DNA from: Maribacter luteus | GTDB taxonomy: Bacteria > Bacteroidota > Bacteroidia > Flavobacteriales > Flavobacteriaceae | Reading direction: 5' to 3' | Length of the DNA stretch: 64,000 nt | NCBI RefSeq assembly: GCF_009674825.1 | Contig: NZ_WKJH01000006.1 | Coordinates: 1-64,000 of the forward strand | In this document: positions 19,452-27,660 of the stretch, one piece after another | Layout: every line of letters starts with the position of its first letter | Numbering within the stretch: the first letter of the stretch is position 1 | The notes under the pieces: generated by a model | What the model saw: only the letters and a program-made list of their open reading frames with translations | Database searches by the model: none | Told to the model about the DNA's origin: nothing | Program-made: the position numbers and the translations under genes

Positions 19452-20882
19452 CTAATCGGATATTGGATTTAAACCTAATTCTTTTGCCTTGGTTAGCATG
19501 AATTCTTTTGCGTCCTTATGGTCGTTTGGGATTTCTCCTTCAAGAATCGCTTCCTTGATCGCAGCTTTGATAATGCCTATTTCCTTTGAAGGTCTTAGGT
19601 TAAAGGTTTTCATTATTTCTTCCCCTGAGATGGGTGGTTGAAAGTTTCTAACATGATCGCGTTCTTCAACTTCTATGATTTTCTCTCGAACGATCTTGAA
19701 ATTGTTTTTGTACTTTTTCTGCTTTTTTGTGTTTTTGGTGGTAATGTCGGCCTCACATAGTGTCATAAGGTCATCTACATAATCGCCTGCATCGAAAATA
19801 AGTCTACGAACTGCGGAATCCGTTGCGAATTCTTCGGCCAGGACAATAGGCCTAGAACTCATCAAAACCAATTTCTGGACGTATTTCATTTTGTCGTTTA
19901 AAGGAAGACGCAATCTTTTAAATAGTTTAAAGACCATTTTTGAACCCACAAATTCATGGGCATGGAATGTCCAACCGATTTTTTTATGGAATTTTTTGGT
20001 AGGTGCTTTTCCAATATCGTGTAATAGAGCGGCCCATCGTAACCAAAGGTTGTCAGTTGTTTTGGATATATTGTCAACTACTTCAAGGGTATGCCAGAAA
20101 TTATCTTTGTGGCGCTGGCCTTCAACTTCTTCAATACCTTCCAAGGCGGTTAATTCGGGTAGGATATAATCCAGAAGTCCGGTTTTGTGCAATAGGGATA
20201 AGCCAATGGACGGCTTTTTGCTAGCGATTATTTTATGGAGTTCGTCAACGATTCGTTCTTTAGACACAATCTGGATTCGATCTTTATTTTCGGTTATGGC
20301 CTGCAACGATTTCAATTCGATAATAAAATCCAATTGCGTGGCAAAACGAATGGCTCGCATCATGCGTAATGGATCATCGGAATAGGTTATTCCAGGTTCT
20401 AAAGGGGTTCTGATGATTTTGTTTTCCAGATCGCCTATTCCATCAAAGGGGTCCAAAAGATCTCCGAAATTTTTGCTGGAGAGTGAAAGGGCCAAAGCAT
20501 TTATGGTAAAATCACGACGCTCTTGATCCTCTTGTAATGTGCCATTTTCTACAACGGGTTTTCGACTATTTCGGTCATAGCTCTCTTTACGTGCCCCTAC
20601 GAACTCCAACTCCATATCACCATACTTTATCATGGCTGTTCCGAAGTTCTTGAAAATTGATATTTTAGGATTTCCTGATAGTTTTTGTGTTACTTTCTTT
20701 GCTAATTCGATTCCACTACCAACGGCCACAACATCAATATCTTTGGGGTTGCCTCGTTGAAGAAAATAGTCACGTACAAAACCACCAATAACATAACAAT
20801 CGACCCCAAGCTCATCTGCTGCCTCTGAAAGGATTCTGAAAATCGGGTTTTGTAGCGCTCGCTTATGGTTTTGTTGTGGCAT
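19452..20882 (-). CDS. cca: CCA tRNA nucleotidyltransferase / poly(A) polymerase family with HD domain
   Basis: 476 aa. It adds or repairs the 3' CCA of tRNAs. N-terminal nucleotidyltransferase head with GGFVRD (33-38), catalytic DID (48-50), RRDFTINA (122-129) and DPLRMMRAIRFA (170-181), then a C-terminal HD phosphohydrolase domain (LLHDIGK, His288-Asp289). I start at the ATG at 20882, which begins with MPQQNHKRALQNP and matches the usual N-terminus; an ATG at 20894 and a TTG at 20909 are in frame upstream. It is the last intact gene of a same-strand chain with tsaC (25 nt away from the longest form) and the nonulosonate genes. The PorP-OmpA relic begins in the same frame directly after its TAG. 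Confidence 0.9.
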   Translation of the reverse strand: MPQQNHKRALQNPIFRILSEAADELGVDCYVIGGFVRDYFLQRGNPKDIDVVAVGSGIELAKKVTQKLSGNPKISIFKNFGTAMIKYGDMELEFVGARKESYDRNSRKPVVENGTLQEDQERRDFTINALALSLSSKNFGDLLDPFDGIGDLENKIIRTPLEPGITYSDDPLRMMRAIRFATQLDFIIELKSLQAITENKDRIQIVSKERIVDELHKIIASKKPSIGLSLLHKTGLLDYILPELTALEGIEEVEGQRHKDNFWHTLEVVDNISKTTDNLWLRWAALLHDIGKAPTKKFHKKIGWTFHAHEFVGSKMVFKLFKRLRLPLNDKMKYVQKLVLMSSRPIVLAEEFATDSAVRRLIFDAGDYVDDLMTLCEADITTKNTKKQKKYKNNFKIVREKIIEVEERDHVRNFQPPISGEEIMKTFNLRPSKEIGIIKAAIKEAILEGEIPNDHKDAKEFMLTKAKELGLNPISD

Positions 20883-20934
20883 TTTTGAAGGCATCTGGAC
20901 TCCGCTCAATATTATAGCGAATACTGTTCGTTAC

Positions 20935-21507
20935 TTACTCCCGGATTATTTTAACCGTTCCATCATTTCCTAATTTGATAATCGATGAAGGTGGTCCGTT
21001 TTTTTTATCGTGGTGCAAATTTACGATATAGGCGACACCTTTTAAAATAGGGTCGCCGATTTCATCGAAACTACGTGGGGTGGCTTGGCCCGCTAGATTT
21101 GCTGAAGTTGAAATAATTGGTTTTTTGAATTTGTTGATCAAATACTGACAAAATTTGTCTGAAGCTACCCGTATGGCCATGGTATTGTCTTGGGCAATGG
21201 CATTTTTTGCCAAGCCTATAGGGTTGTCATAGATGATAGTCGTAGGTTTGGTCGCTAAATCTAAAATGTCGTATGCAACATCAGGTATGTTTTCTACATG
21301 TCTTTCGAGCATGGCATCATTGGCTACCAAACAAATCAGAGCTTTGGAATCTTCACGTTGTTTTAATTCATAGACCTTTTTTACTGCGTTTTCATTCGTG
21401 GCGTCACAACCAATGCCCCAAACCGTATCGGTAGGGTAAAGGATGAGCCCACCACGTGATAGGGTTTCGATACTATTTTTGATCTCGGCACTAAAATCGG
21501 AACCCAT
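20935..21507 (-). CDS. tsaC: L-threonylcarbamoyladenylate synthase (TsaC/Sua5/YciO family)
   Basis: 190 aa, the length of the short TsaC/YciO form without the Sua5 C-terminal domain. It makes threonylcarbamoyl-AMP from Thr, bicarbonate and ATP for the t6A37 modification of tRNAs. Visible marks: YPTDTVWGIGCDA (24-36), a KQREDSKALICLV strand, and PIISTSANLAGQATP. The ATG at 21507 follows directly on the TAA of neuB (no spacer), so the two are almost certainly cotranscribed and translationally coupled. TsaC and YciO cannot be separated confidently by eye; this appears to be the only family member in the window. Confidence 0.88.
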   Translation of the reverse strand: MGSDFSAEIKNSIETLSRGGLILYPTDTVWGIGCDATNENAVKKVYELKQREDSKALICLVANDAMLERHVENIPDVAYDILDLATKPTTIIYDNPIGLAKNAIAQDNTMAIRVASDKFCQYLINKFKKPIISTSANLAGQATPRSFDEIGDPILKGVAYIVNLHHDKKNGPPSSIIKLGNDGTVKIIRE

Positions 21508-22377
21508 TTATTTTTTATATTTTAGTTTCACCCTTTGTACATTTTCGATGTCCAAAATATCCTTTTGTTTATAAGTTAGGGCCTTGAACGTGGCTTGTAG
21601 GTCTCGACATAGTTTTCTAAGTCCCATTGGCTCCAATGAAGCTGAATGATCCGTGCCTTTCCACGTGCGGTCCAAGGTAAAATGCCTTTCTATAATGTGG
21701 GCACCTAATGTGTATGCGGCGATATCAACGGCGATGCCAAGATGATGCCCCGAAAAACCAATACTTTTTACTTTGGATTCGTATTTTTCTTTTAGTTTTA
21801 GAATATCAAGTAAACAGATATCCTCAAAAGGTACCGGGTAACCAGAGGTACAATTGTAGATTACTAAATCTTTATTTCTTTTGCGTTCGGTAAAAAAATC
21901 TACTAGGATTTCAATCTCACTTTTAGTAGTCATTCCAGTAGAAATATGAATTTCCCCTTTGTAGTTTTTACAAAGCCAATCCAACATTTCGAAATGGTTG
22001 TTACAAGCAGACGGGATTTTTATGAAATCGGGATTGAGACTTGCAATTTCCTCTGCTGAGGTTGTATCCCATACTGAAGTCGAATATGTAATACCGACTT
22101 CTTCACAGTAATCCTTTAAAATTCCGTGCTGGTCCAGGTCAAATTCCAAAAACTCTCGATGTTCACCATAAGTGTTGCCATAAGAATTGGCAGGATTAGG
22201 ATGCGGTGTATTGTATTGTTGGTCTGTTAACAACTCTTTGTTGTTTCTTTTTTGAAATTTAACAGCATCTGCATTTCCGAATATTTTGGCCATGTAAATC
22301 ATTTCTTTGGCGATTTTCATGTCACCTTTATGGTTACATCCAATTTCAGCAATAATATAAGGTTTCTTATAGTTCAT
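21508..22377 (-). CDS. neuB: Nonulosonic acid (sialic acid-type) synthase, NeuB family, without SAF domain
   Basis: 289 aa TIM-barrel. The family condenses phosphoenolpyruvate with a hexose derivative (ManNAc, or a related sugar) to give sialic, legionaminic, pseudaminic acid or KDN-9-phosphate. Marks: YIIAEIGCNHKGD at the N-terminus, DAVKFQKR, FIKIPSACNNHFEMLD, HISTGM, NCTSGYP, GFSGHHLG and ERHFTLDRTWKGTDHSASLEP. Most NeuB proteins are about 340-350 aa because of a C-terminal SAF (antifreeze-like) domain; here the protein ends soon after the barrel. Its start overlaps the end of the neuA-HAD gene by 11 bp, and it abuts tsaC. The exact sugar cannot be read from the sequence. Confidence 0.85.
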   Translation of the reverse strand: MNYKKPYIIAEIGCNHKGDMKIAKEMIYMAKIFGNADAVKFQKRNNKELLTDQQYNTPHPNPANSYGNTYGEHREFLEFDLDQHGILKDYCEEVGITYSTSVWDTTSAEEIASLNPDFIKIPSACNNHFEMLDWLCKNYKGEIHISTGMTTKSEIEILVDFFTERKRNKDLVIYNCTSGYPVPFEDICLLDILKLKEKYESKVKSIGFSGHHLGIAVDIAAYTLGAHIIERHFTLDRTWKGTDHSASLEPMGLRKLCRDLQATFKALTYKQKDILDIENVQRVKLKYKK

Positions 22378-23545
22378 CGAATCTTTGATTATAGTTTATT
22401 ATAAATTCAGAAGCTTCTCTAATGGCTCCTTCGGCAGATTTATGGTTAAGTGTTATATCTGCATAGTATTTGATTGGCTTGGTGGCGTTTGAAGGGCAAA
22501 AAGACCAACCGCATCTTAACATATTGCTCAAGTCGTTAATGTCGTCCCCGATATATGCGATTTCTTTAGGGGATATATTTTTTTCGGTACAGATTTTTTC
22601 TAAAAAAGAATACTTGTCCTTTACTCCAAGATAAACATTTTTTATTTTAAGCTTTTTCATTCTTTGCTCCACGACCTTTGAATTTTCGGAAGTCATTACC
22701 ATAAGTTTTACGTTATGTTGTCTTATGATTTCAAGCCCCATGCCATCTCGCATATCAAAAGTCTTGGAGAACTCACCATCTTTACTTATAACAATTTTTC
22801 CATCAGTGAAGACCCCGTCAACATCAAGGATTAAATAGTTTATTCTTTGGACCGATTTAGAAGTCTTGAAATTTGAGATAAGCAATTGTTCTACTAACTG
22901 CCAATCTGTTTCAGAATCAATCTCTACTAATGTATCTTCCGACATTTCTAATATACCTATGTTACCACTAAGTCTGTTCTTCGATTTTAATAGAGACGTT
23001 TTTTTAGTGCAATAAACCGCCCCGTTCTCAATGAGTAATCCATCAAAATCTTGTCTTCTAGGTCTTTTGTTATAATCATAGTTAAGACTGTTTCCGTCTT
23101 TTGACCAAATGAATCTGTGTGTTTTTACAACACTCAGGACAGCATCCAAGTTATTGTTTGTAAGCTTCGCCAAGGCTTGGTTTATATCGGCCCTTTTCGT
23201 AAGGGGGGAAGTTGCCTGCAGCAAGCAAAATATATCAAATTCATTATTGATCATAGAGCTAAACTCCATTATTGCATCCTCGGTTGAGGAGGTGTCAGAT
23301 GCATTTTCGGCAGAGCGCTTTACACAAGAGACTTTTGGAGACCATTTAAAATGCCGGTCAACGTAATCGATAATTTCATCATCATCCGTAAAGACAAAAA
23401 CCTTATCTAGATTTGAAAATATTGCTTCTGTAAGTACCCAAGTGAATAAAGGTCGACCTAATAGTTTTTTTTTGTTCTTGTTCGGAATACCCTTAGAATT
23501 TTTCCTTAATGGTATAAACCCGATTTTATTGTTTGTTTGACCCAT
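22367..23545 (-). CDS. neuA: CMP-nonulosonate cytidylyltransferase fused to KdsC-like HAD phosphatase
   Basis: 392 aa two-domain enzyme. Residues 1 to about 226 are a CMP-sialate synthetase: IPLRKNSKGIPNKNKKKL at the start, LLQATSPLT (108-116) and a central ENGAVY. Residues about 236-392 are a HAD phosphatase of the KDO-8-P/KDN-9-P type: ILDVDGVFTDGK with Asp241 and Asp243, a Ser/Thr motif (MVMTSENSK) and GDDINDL. A neuA-HAD fusion is known from animal CMP-sialate synthetases and some bacteria. Together with NeuB it suggests one protein dephosphorylates a nonulosonate-9-phosphate and activates it with CTP; that coupling is inference. The next gene, neuB, starts inside its last codons. Confidence 0.85.
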   Translation of the reverse strand: MGQTNNKIGFIPLRKNSKGIPNKNKKKLLGRPLFTWVLTEAIFSNLDKVFVFTDDDEIIDYVDRHFKWSPKVSCVKRSAENASDTSSTEDAIMEFSSMINNEFDIFCLLQATSPLTKRADINQALAKLTNNNLDAVLSVVKTHRFIWSKDGNSLNYDYNKRPRRQDFDGLLIENGAVYCTKKTSLLKSKNRLSGNIGILEMSEDTLVEIDSETDWQLVEQLLISNFKTSKSVQRINYLILDVDGVFTDGKIVISKDGEFSKTFDMRDGMGLEIIRQHNVKLMVMTSENSKVVEQRMKKLKIKNVYLGVKDKYSFLEKICTEKNISPKEIAYIGDDINDLSNMLRCGWSFCPSNATKPIKYYADITLNHKSAEGAIREASEFIINYNQRFDEL

Positions 23546-23613
23546 GAATGTTGTTTTGAGTGCTAAAAATCACCTGGACTTTATTGCCTTTGGATTTAAC
23601 TTAAATGAATGAT

Positions 23614-24672
23614 TTATTTAAATTGATTCACCGTTTGCTTAATTTTATTTTTCCATCTTTTTGTAGTGTAATAATCACTGAATTTATCACCTACGATATA
23701 CTTTTCACCAATGATATCGATATTATTGATCGAAGTAGAAAAAAGTGTAAACCCCTTGTCGAAATAAACGTCTTTACCAAGGGATAAAATTTCCAAAGGA
23801 AAACTTCCGCCAAAGATAGTTATACTTTTAAAATACTTACTGTAATCCGTAGTTTCCCTTGGGTGCATCTTTAAAACAATGTGAAAACCGTCTTCAATTG
23901 AAGTAATGATTTCTTGGTAAATAGCGATCTTGTCCGTTTCTGAGGCTACAATATTGTTCTCTGAAATGGGTTGGGTAATAATTATGGCGTTTTTGCCAGG
24001 TTTTAAATCGGAAATGGGTTCGAACGCAAAAGTATCGAACACCTTTTTTTTGGCTTCATTGTTTAAGTTCGCTATGACTTTCAATGCATTTAGTTCCTTT
24101 GTTTTTTTACGAAGTTTTTTTGGTAATTTATTCGGAAATTGGGCATAAAACGTTTTGATCCTACGGTCATCCCCACCTTCCAGAGGTTTTTTTGTGATGT
24201 TGTTCCTTAAGAAAATCTTCCACGATGTATGTATTTTTCTGTAGTCCCGGGCGCCGTCCTCTATACCGTGAAAAGATTTTTTCGGATACTTATATAAAAA
24301 GTAACTCTTAGCTGAGCATGGATTGGAAATTATGATTTGGCTTTCAGTTATAAAAGATTCTTCTTTAACCAATTCGGGCATTATCTTTTCCATATATGGT
24401 ACTATCGAGTACCTCCTGAAAAAAAGGGAATTGATTTTTCCTATACCCTTTTTCTGAATATCAAAAGTTGGGATTAGATATACTTTTCTAAAAAAATGGG
24501 ATTCTAGAAATGGTATCATTTTTTTGTCAATACCCTTTCTGTCCAATAAAAATAAAATGTTGTCGCCTACAGCGTTCACATCATAATTTGAATCTTTGAG
24601 GATATAGATGATCGATAGATAAATGTGGTATATTGAATTTGAAACAAAAGTCCTTTTTATTGCATTGTCCAT
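23614..24672 (-). CDS. Sialyltransferase-like glycosyltransferase (GT52/polysialyltransferase type)
   Basis: 352 aa, AT-rich, no signal peptide. Bacterial sialyltransferases share a D/E-D/E-G motif, an HP motif and a C-terminal Ser/Thr pair; here I see HGIEDGARDY (EDG at 138-140), KMHPRE (HP at 270-271), FPLEILSLG (291-299) and FSTSINN (STS at 312-314), in the expected order. Residues in these motifs act as catalytic base and CMP-binding residues in the family. It is probably the transferase that uses the CMP-sugar made by the two downstream genes (68 nt to neuA-HAD), acting at the cytoplasmic face on a surface glycan or LPS. The acceptor is unknown. The exact CAZy family (GT52, GT38 or another) cannot be fixed by eye. 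Confidence 0.75.
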   Translation of the reverse strand: MDNAIKRTFVSNSIYHIYLSIIYILKDSNYDVNAVGDNILFLLDRKGIDKKMIPFLESHFFRKVYLIPTFDIQKKGIGKINSLFFRRYSIVPYMEKIMPELVKEESFITESQIIISNPCSAKSYFLYKYPKKSFHGIEDGARDYRKIHTSWKIFLRNNITKKPLEGGDDRRIKTFYAQFPNKLPKKLRKKTKELNALKVIANLNNEAKKKVFDTFAFEPISDLKPGKNAIIITQPISENNIVASETDKIAIYQEIITSIEDGFHIVLKMHPRETTDYSKYFKSITIFGGSFPLEILSLGKDVYFDKGFTLFSTSINNIDIIGEKYIVGDKFSDYYTTKRWKNKIKQTVNQFK

Positions 24673-24881
24673 ATGTATTGTTGGGGGGTCTTAAATATGT
24701 TTTGTTATCAAAGAAATACATCAATTTTATATATCGATGCCATGGTTTATTGATGTTGATTTAATTTCATCAAGGTAATTTAGCCTATTAAAAAAGGTTT
24801 TTGGTGAACTTTGAACGTGAATTGATTAAAACGCTCATGAATTTATGATGTTCATGGGCAAAGATATATATTAAACTTTTA

Positions 24882-24889
24882 TATTTTTG
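24882..24889 (+). promoter_or_regulatory. TATTTTTG -7 box
   Basis: Exact TAnnTTTG match only 4 nt before the ATG at 24894, which would make a nearly leaderless mRNA for the glycosyltransferase gene. It lies in the roughly 220-nt AT-rich gap shared with the divergent sialyltransferase-like gene. Confidence 0.4.
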
Positions 24890-24893
24890 CAAG

Positions 24894-25727
24894 ATGATTT
24901 CGAAGCAGACATTGACCCCGAAAATATCAATAATAATTAGCACTTATAATTCCGAAGATTGGTTGCAAAAAGTGCTTTGGGGATTTAATTGCCAAAGCTT
25001 CAAGGATTTTGAAGTAGTCATAGCCGATGATGGTTCCGGGCCAAAAACCAAGGAACTTTTGGCCAAAATGTCGGAGGAAGTGTTTTATCCTATTGTACAT
25101 GTTTGGCAAGAAGACGAAGGGTTTCAGAAATCCCGAATTTTGAACAAGGCAGTAGTTGCGTGTGAAGCGGAATATATTATTATGACCGATGGTGACTGTA
25201 TACCAAGGGAAGATTTTGTCCAGGTACATTATATTAATAAGGAGCCTGGATATTTTATTTCCGGAGGTTATTATATGCTGCCAATGAATATTTCCAAGAT
25301 AATCGATAAAGATGATATAGAAAAACAGAACTGTTTCAATATTCAATGGTTAAAGGAAAAAGGTATCCCAAAAACTTTCAAGAACAACAAACTTACGGCA
25401 AGAGGGTTCTTATCAAAGATTTTTAACACCTTTACTCCGACCAACGCTAGTTGGAATGGTCATAATTCATCCGGTTGGAAAAAGGACATTGTAAACGTCA
25501 ATGGTTTTGATGAGCGAATGCAATACGGTGGTCAGGATAGGGAATTGGGTGAGCGTTTGTTTAATTTCGGTATTAAATCCAAACAATTGAGATATAGTGC
25601 CGTTTGCGTGCATCTAGATCATAAAAGAGGATACAAGACCCCGGAATCAATAGCGAAGAACATGGAAATAAGAAAAGAAACTAAAAGTAAGAAATTGGTT
25701 TGGGCACATCATGGCATTACTAAGTAG
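24894..25727 (+). CDS. Family 2 glycosyltransferase with galactosyltransferase-type C-terminal region
   Basis: 277 aa, soluble GT-A fold. Marks: SIIISTYNSEDWL at the N-terminus, nucleotide-binding ADDGSG (44-49), metal-binding MTDGDC (99-101 is DGD), then ASWNGHNSSGWKKD and GFDERMQYGGQDRELGERL, typical of proteins that combine Glycos_transf_2 with a Glyco_transf_7C region. It transfers a nucleotide sugar in surface polysaccharide or LPS assembly. The donor and acceptor are not readable. It is transcribed divergently from the nonulosonate cassette, and its 3' end overlaps the convergent next glycosyltransferase gene by 19 bp. Confidence 0.85.
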   Translation: MISKQTLTPKISIIISTYNSEDWLQKVLWGFNCQSFKDFEVVIADDGSGPKTKELLAKMSEEVFYPIVHVWQEDEGFQKSRILNKAVVACEAEYIIMTDGDCIPREDFVQVHYINKEPGYFISGGYYMLPMNISKIIDKDDIEKQNCFNIQWLKEKGIPKTFKNNKLTARGFLSKIFNTFTPTNASWNGHNSSGWKKDIVNVNGFDERMQYGGQDRELGERLFNFGIKSKQLRYSAVCVHLDHKRGYKTPESIAKNMEIRKETKSKKLVWAHHGITK

Positions 25728-26503
25728 TATGCCAATTCATTCTTTTTTTCCAAACGTTTTAGTTCTTTACAGTATTCTAAAACCCCCAAAGCGTTTAAAT
25801 GGCTGATAATAAAACCTTTTCTTCCATCTAAAAATCCAAGACGCAAAAAGAAATGGTTAAAAAACTTCCATGTTGGTTTGGCCAAAAGTATAAAGTAGTT
25901 GAATTTCTTCTCACGATAAAATGCTTCTTTGGCCTTTAAACGACCATAACTTAGCATTTTACCTTTGTAATCTTCGTAATTCTTATAGCAGTAGTGGGTT
26001 AACCTTTCTGTGAAAATTCCAGATTTTCCTTCAACCACAAGGGTTTCATGAACTATTTTCTTGTCTGAAAACTTGGCTTTGCTTTTTCTGAATAAGCGAT
26101 AATTCTTGTCGGTTTGCCAGCCACTATAACCTAGGCGTTCATTCTGAAACATAAAATCCCTGTAAAACCAATAAGCCGCAATATCATTTTCAGTTTCAAC
26201 CTTTAAGGAGATTTCATTTTTTAATTTTTCGGAAACGACTTCGTCAGCGTCCAAAAATAAAACCCAATCATTACTTGCCTGTTTTAAGGCAAAGGATTTT
26301 TGAGCTGTGAAATTCGAAAATGGGTGTTGGATTACCTTTACCTTTGGATGGTTTAAAAGATACTCATACGTACCATCCGTACTATACGAATCCACTACGA
26401 TAATCTCATCTACAAAAGAAATGGATTCGATACATCTTTCAATGTAACCCACTTCATTGTAAGTAATTACTAAGGCAGTTACTTTTTTTTTGGCTATTGG
26501 CAT
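25709..26503 (-). CDS. Family 2 glycosyltransferase, WaaE/LPS-core type
   Basis: 264 aa. Marks of the short WaaE/KdtX-like branch: ALVITYNEVGYIERCIES, VDSYSTDGT (38-45), LFLDADEVV (DAD at 85-87), then YRLFRKSKAKF, VHETL and a C-terminal amphipathic stretch (KPTWKFFNHFFLRLGFLDG) suited to membrane association. Members add sugars to the inner LPS core or related glycans at the cytoplasmic face. The gene ends inside the convergent upstream glycosyltransferase gene (19 bp overlap), so their mRNAs are complementary at the 3' ends. A TACTTTTG promoter box sits about 110 nt upstream of the ATG. Confidence 0.85.
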   Translation of the reverse strand: MPIAKKKVTALVITYNEVGYIERCIESISFVDEIIVVDSYSTDGTYEYLLNHPKVKVIQHPFSNFTAQKSFALKQASNDWVLFLDADEVVSEKLKNEISLKVETENDIAAYWFYRDFMFQNERLGYSGWQTDKNYRLFRKSKAKFSDKKIVHETLVVEGKSGIFTERLTHYCYKNYEDYKGKMLSYGRLKAKEAFYREKKFNYFILLAKPTWKFFNHFFLRLGFLDGRKGFIISHLNALGVLEYCKELKRLEKKNELAYYLVMP

Positions 26504-26614
26504 AGGTTCGATTTTATTGGGTGGTTAGGCCAATCGATATTTCTAAGTAACAGAAAAAAAACGAAAATAGTATGTGAAATACCTAAAATTCCTACAAATT
26601 TTCCTGTTTGGCCA

Positions 26615-26622
26615 CAAAAGTA
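26615..26622 (-). promoter_or_regulatory. TACTTTTG -7 box
   Basis: Exact TAnnTTTG match on the minus strand, 111 nt upstream of the glycosyltransferase ATG at 26503, implying a leader of about 100 nt. The rest of the 26504-26690 gap shows no gene. Confidence 0.35.
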
Positions 26623-26689
26623 CATATTATTTGAGTTATTCGTAATTGGATAAGGCTGCTTGAATCAATATATTTATTAACAACTAAAA

Positions 26690-26716
26690 AAACAAAAACC
26701 CTACTCTTAAGTAGGG
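26690..26716 (-). terminator. Intrinsic terminator of dapD
   Basis: Stem CCCTAC (26699-26704) with GTAGGG (26711-26716), loop TCTTAA, followed on the minus strand by a T-rich tract. It lies 31 nt past the dapD stop. Confidence 0.8.
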
Positions 26717-26746
26717 TTTTGTAATTATAAATTTTTATGTAGGATG

Positions 26747-27562
26747 TTAGACCGCTACATCGTACTCACGAAGCGCATCGTTCAATGATGTCTTTTTGTT
26801 GGTACTCTCCTTTCTTTTGCCAATGATCAAAGCACAAGGTACTTGAAAGTCACCTGCAGGGAATTTTTTAGTATAACTTCCTGGGATAACAACAGATCGG
26901 GCAGGAACAACACCTTTTGTTTCTACAGGTTCATCACCTGTAACATCTATAATTTTCGTGCTCATGGTCAAAACTACATTTGCGCCTAAGACGGCTTCTT
27001 TTTCTACCCGAACACCTTCGACAACAATACAACGTGACCCGATAAATGCACCGTCTTCAATAATTACCGGAGCGGCTTGTAAAGGTTCGAGTACACCTCC
27101 GATACCAACGCCACCACTTAAGTGTACGTTCTTTCCGATTTGGGCACAACTACCAACAGTGGCCCATGTATCGACCATAGTGCCTTCATCTACATAGGCA
27201 CCGATATTTACATAACTGGGCATTAAAATGGTCCCGGGTGAAATATATGCGCCATGTCTTGCAACGGCATGGGGAACGACACGAATGCCTTTTTCCTTAT
27301 ATCCTTTTTTTAATGGGATTTTATCGTGGTATTCAAAAATACCCGCTTCCAAGGTTTCCATTTTTTGAATGGGAAAATACAATACGACCCCCTTTTTTAC
27401 CCATTCATTGATCTGCCAACCGTTTTCACTAGGTTCGGCACAGCGTAGTTCGCCGGCATCCAATAAATCGATTACCTGTCTAATGGCTTTTTGGGTAGCG
27501 GCCTCTTTTAGTAATGCCCTGTCTTCCCATGCTTTTTCTATTGTCTGTCTAAGTTCAGTCAT
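26747..27562 (-). CDS. dapD: 2,3,4,5-tetrahydropyridine-2,6-dicarboxylate N-succinyltransferase
   Basis: 271 aa, the normal DapD length. It succinylates tetrahydrodipicolinate in the succinylase branch of lysine and meso-diaminopimelate synthesis (cytoplasm, trimer). The N-terminus is helical (IEKAWEDRALL); the centre is a left-handed beta-helix of hexapeptide repeats (GAYVDEGTMVDTWATVGSCA, IGKNVHLSGGVGIGGVLEP, IIEDGAFIGSRCIVVEGV), and the C-terminus has the usual PCALIIGKRKEST. A TATATTTG box precedes the ATG. It is monocistronic: its own terminator follows, and the divergent ruvX gene starts about 100 nt away. Confidence 0.95.
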   Translation of the reverse strand: MTELRQTIEKAWEDRALLKEAATQKAIRQVIDLLDAGELRCAEPSENGWQINEWVKKGVVLYFPIQKMETLEAGIFEYHDKIPLKKGYKEKGIRVVPHAVARHGAYISPGTILMPSYVNIGAYVDEGTMVDTWATVGSCAQIGKNVHLSGGVGIGGVLEPLQAAPVIIEDGAFIGSRCIVVEGVRVEKEAVLGANVVLTMSTKIIDVTGDEPVETKGVVPARSVVIPGSYTKKFPAGDFQVPCALIIGKRKESTNKKTSLNDALREYDVAV

Positions 27563-27582
27563 TTTGCTTCTTAAAATTTACA

Positions 27583-27590
27583 CAAATATA
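27583..27590 (-). promoter_or_regulatory. TATATTTG -7 box of dapD
   Basis: Exact TAnnTTTG match on the minus strand, 20 nt upstream of the dapD ATG at 27562. Confidence 0.5.
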
Positions 27591-27644
27591 AGGGCAGAAA
27601 CCTTAATTGATCCTGTGTTTTTATAGTTATAACAATTTATGGTT

Positions 27645-27652
27645 TATTTTTG
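27645..27652 (+). promoter_or_regulatory. TATTTTTG -7 box of ruvX
   Basis: Exact TAnnTTTG match 8 nt before the TTG at 27661. It excludes the longer in-frame extension that begins at 27607. Confidence 0.5.
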
Positions 27653-27660
27653 CCAAAAAC

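Noticed and set aside
27607-27660. Longer ruvX start at 27607
   Set aside because: It would place the -7 box TATTTTTG inside the coding sequence; the TTG at 27661 gives the normal N-terminus.
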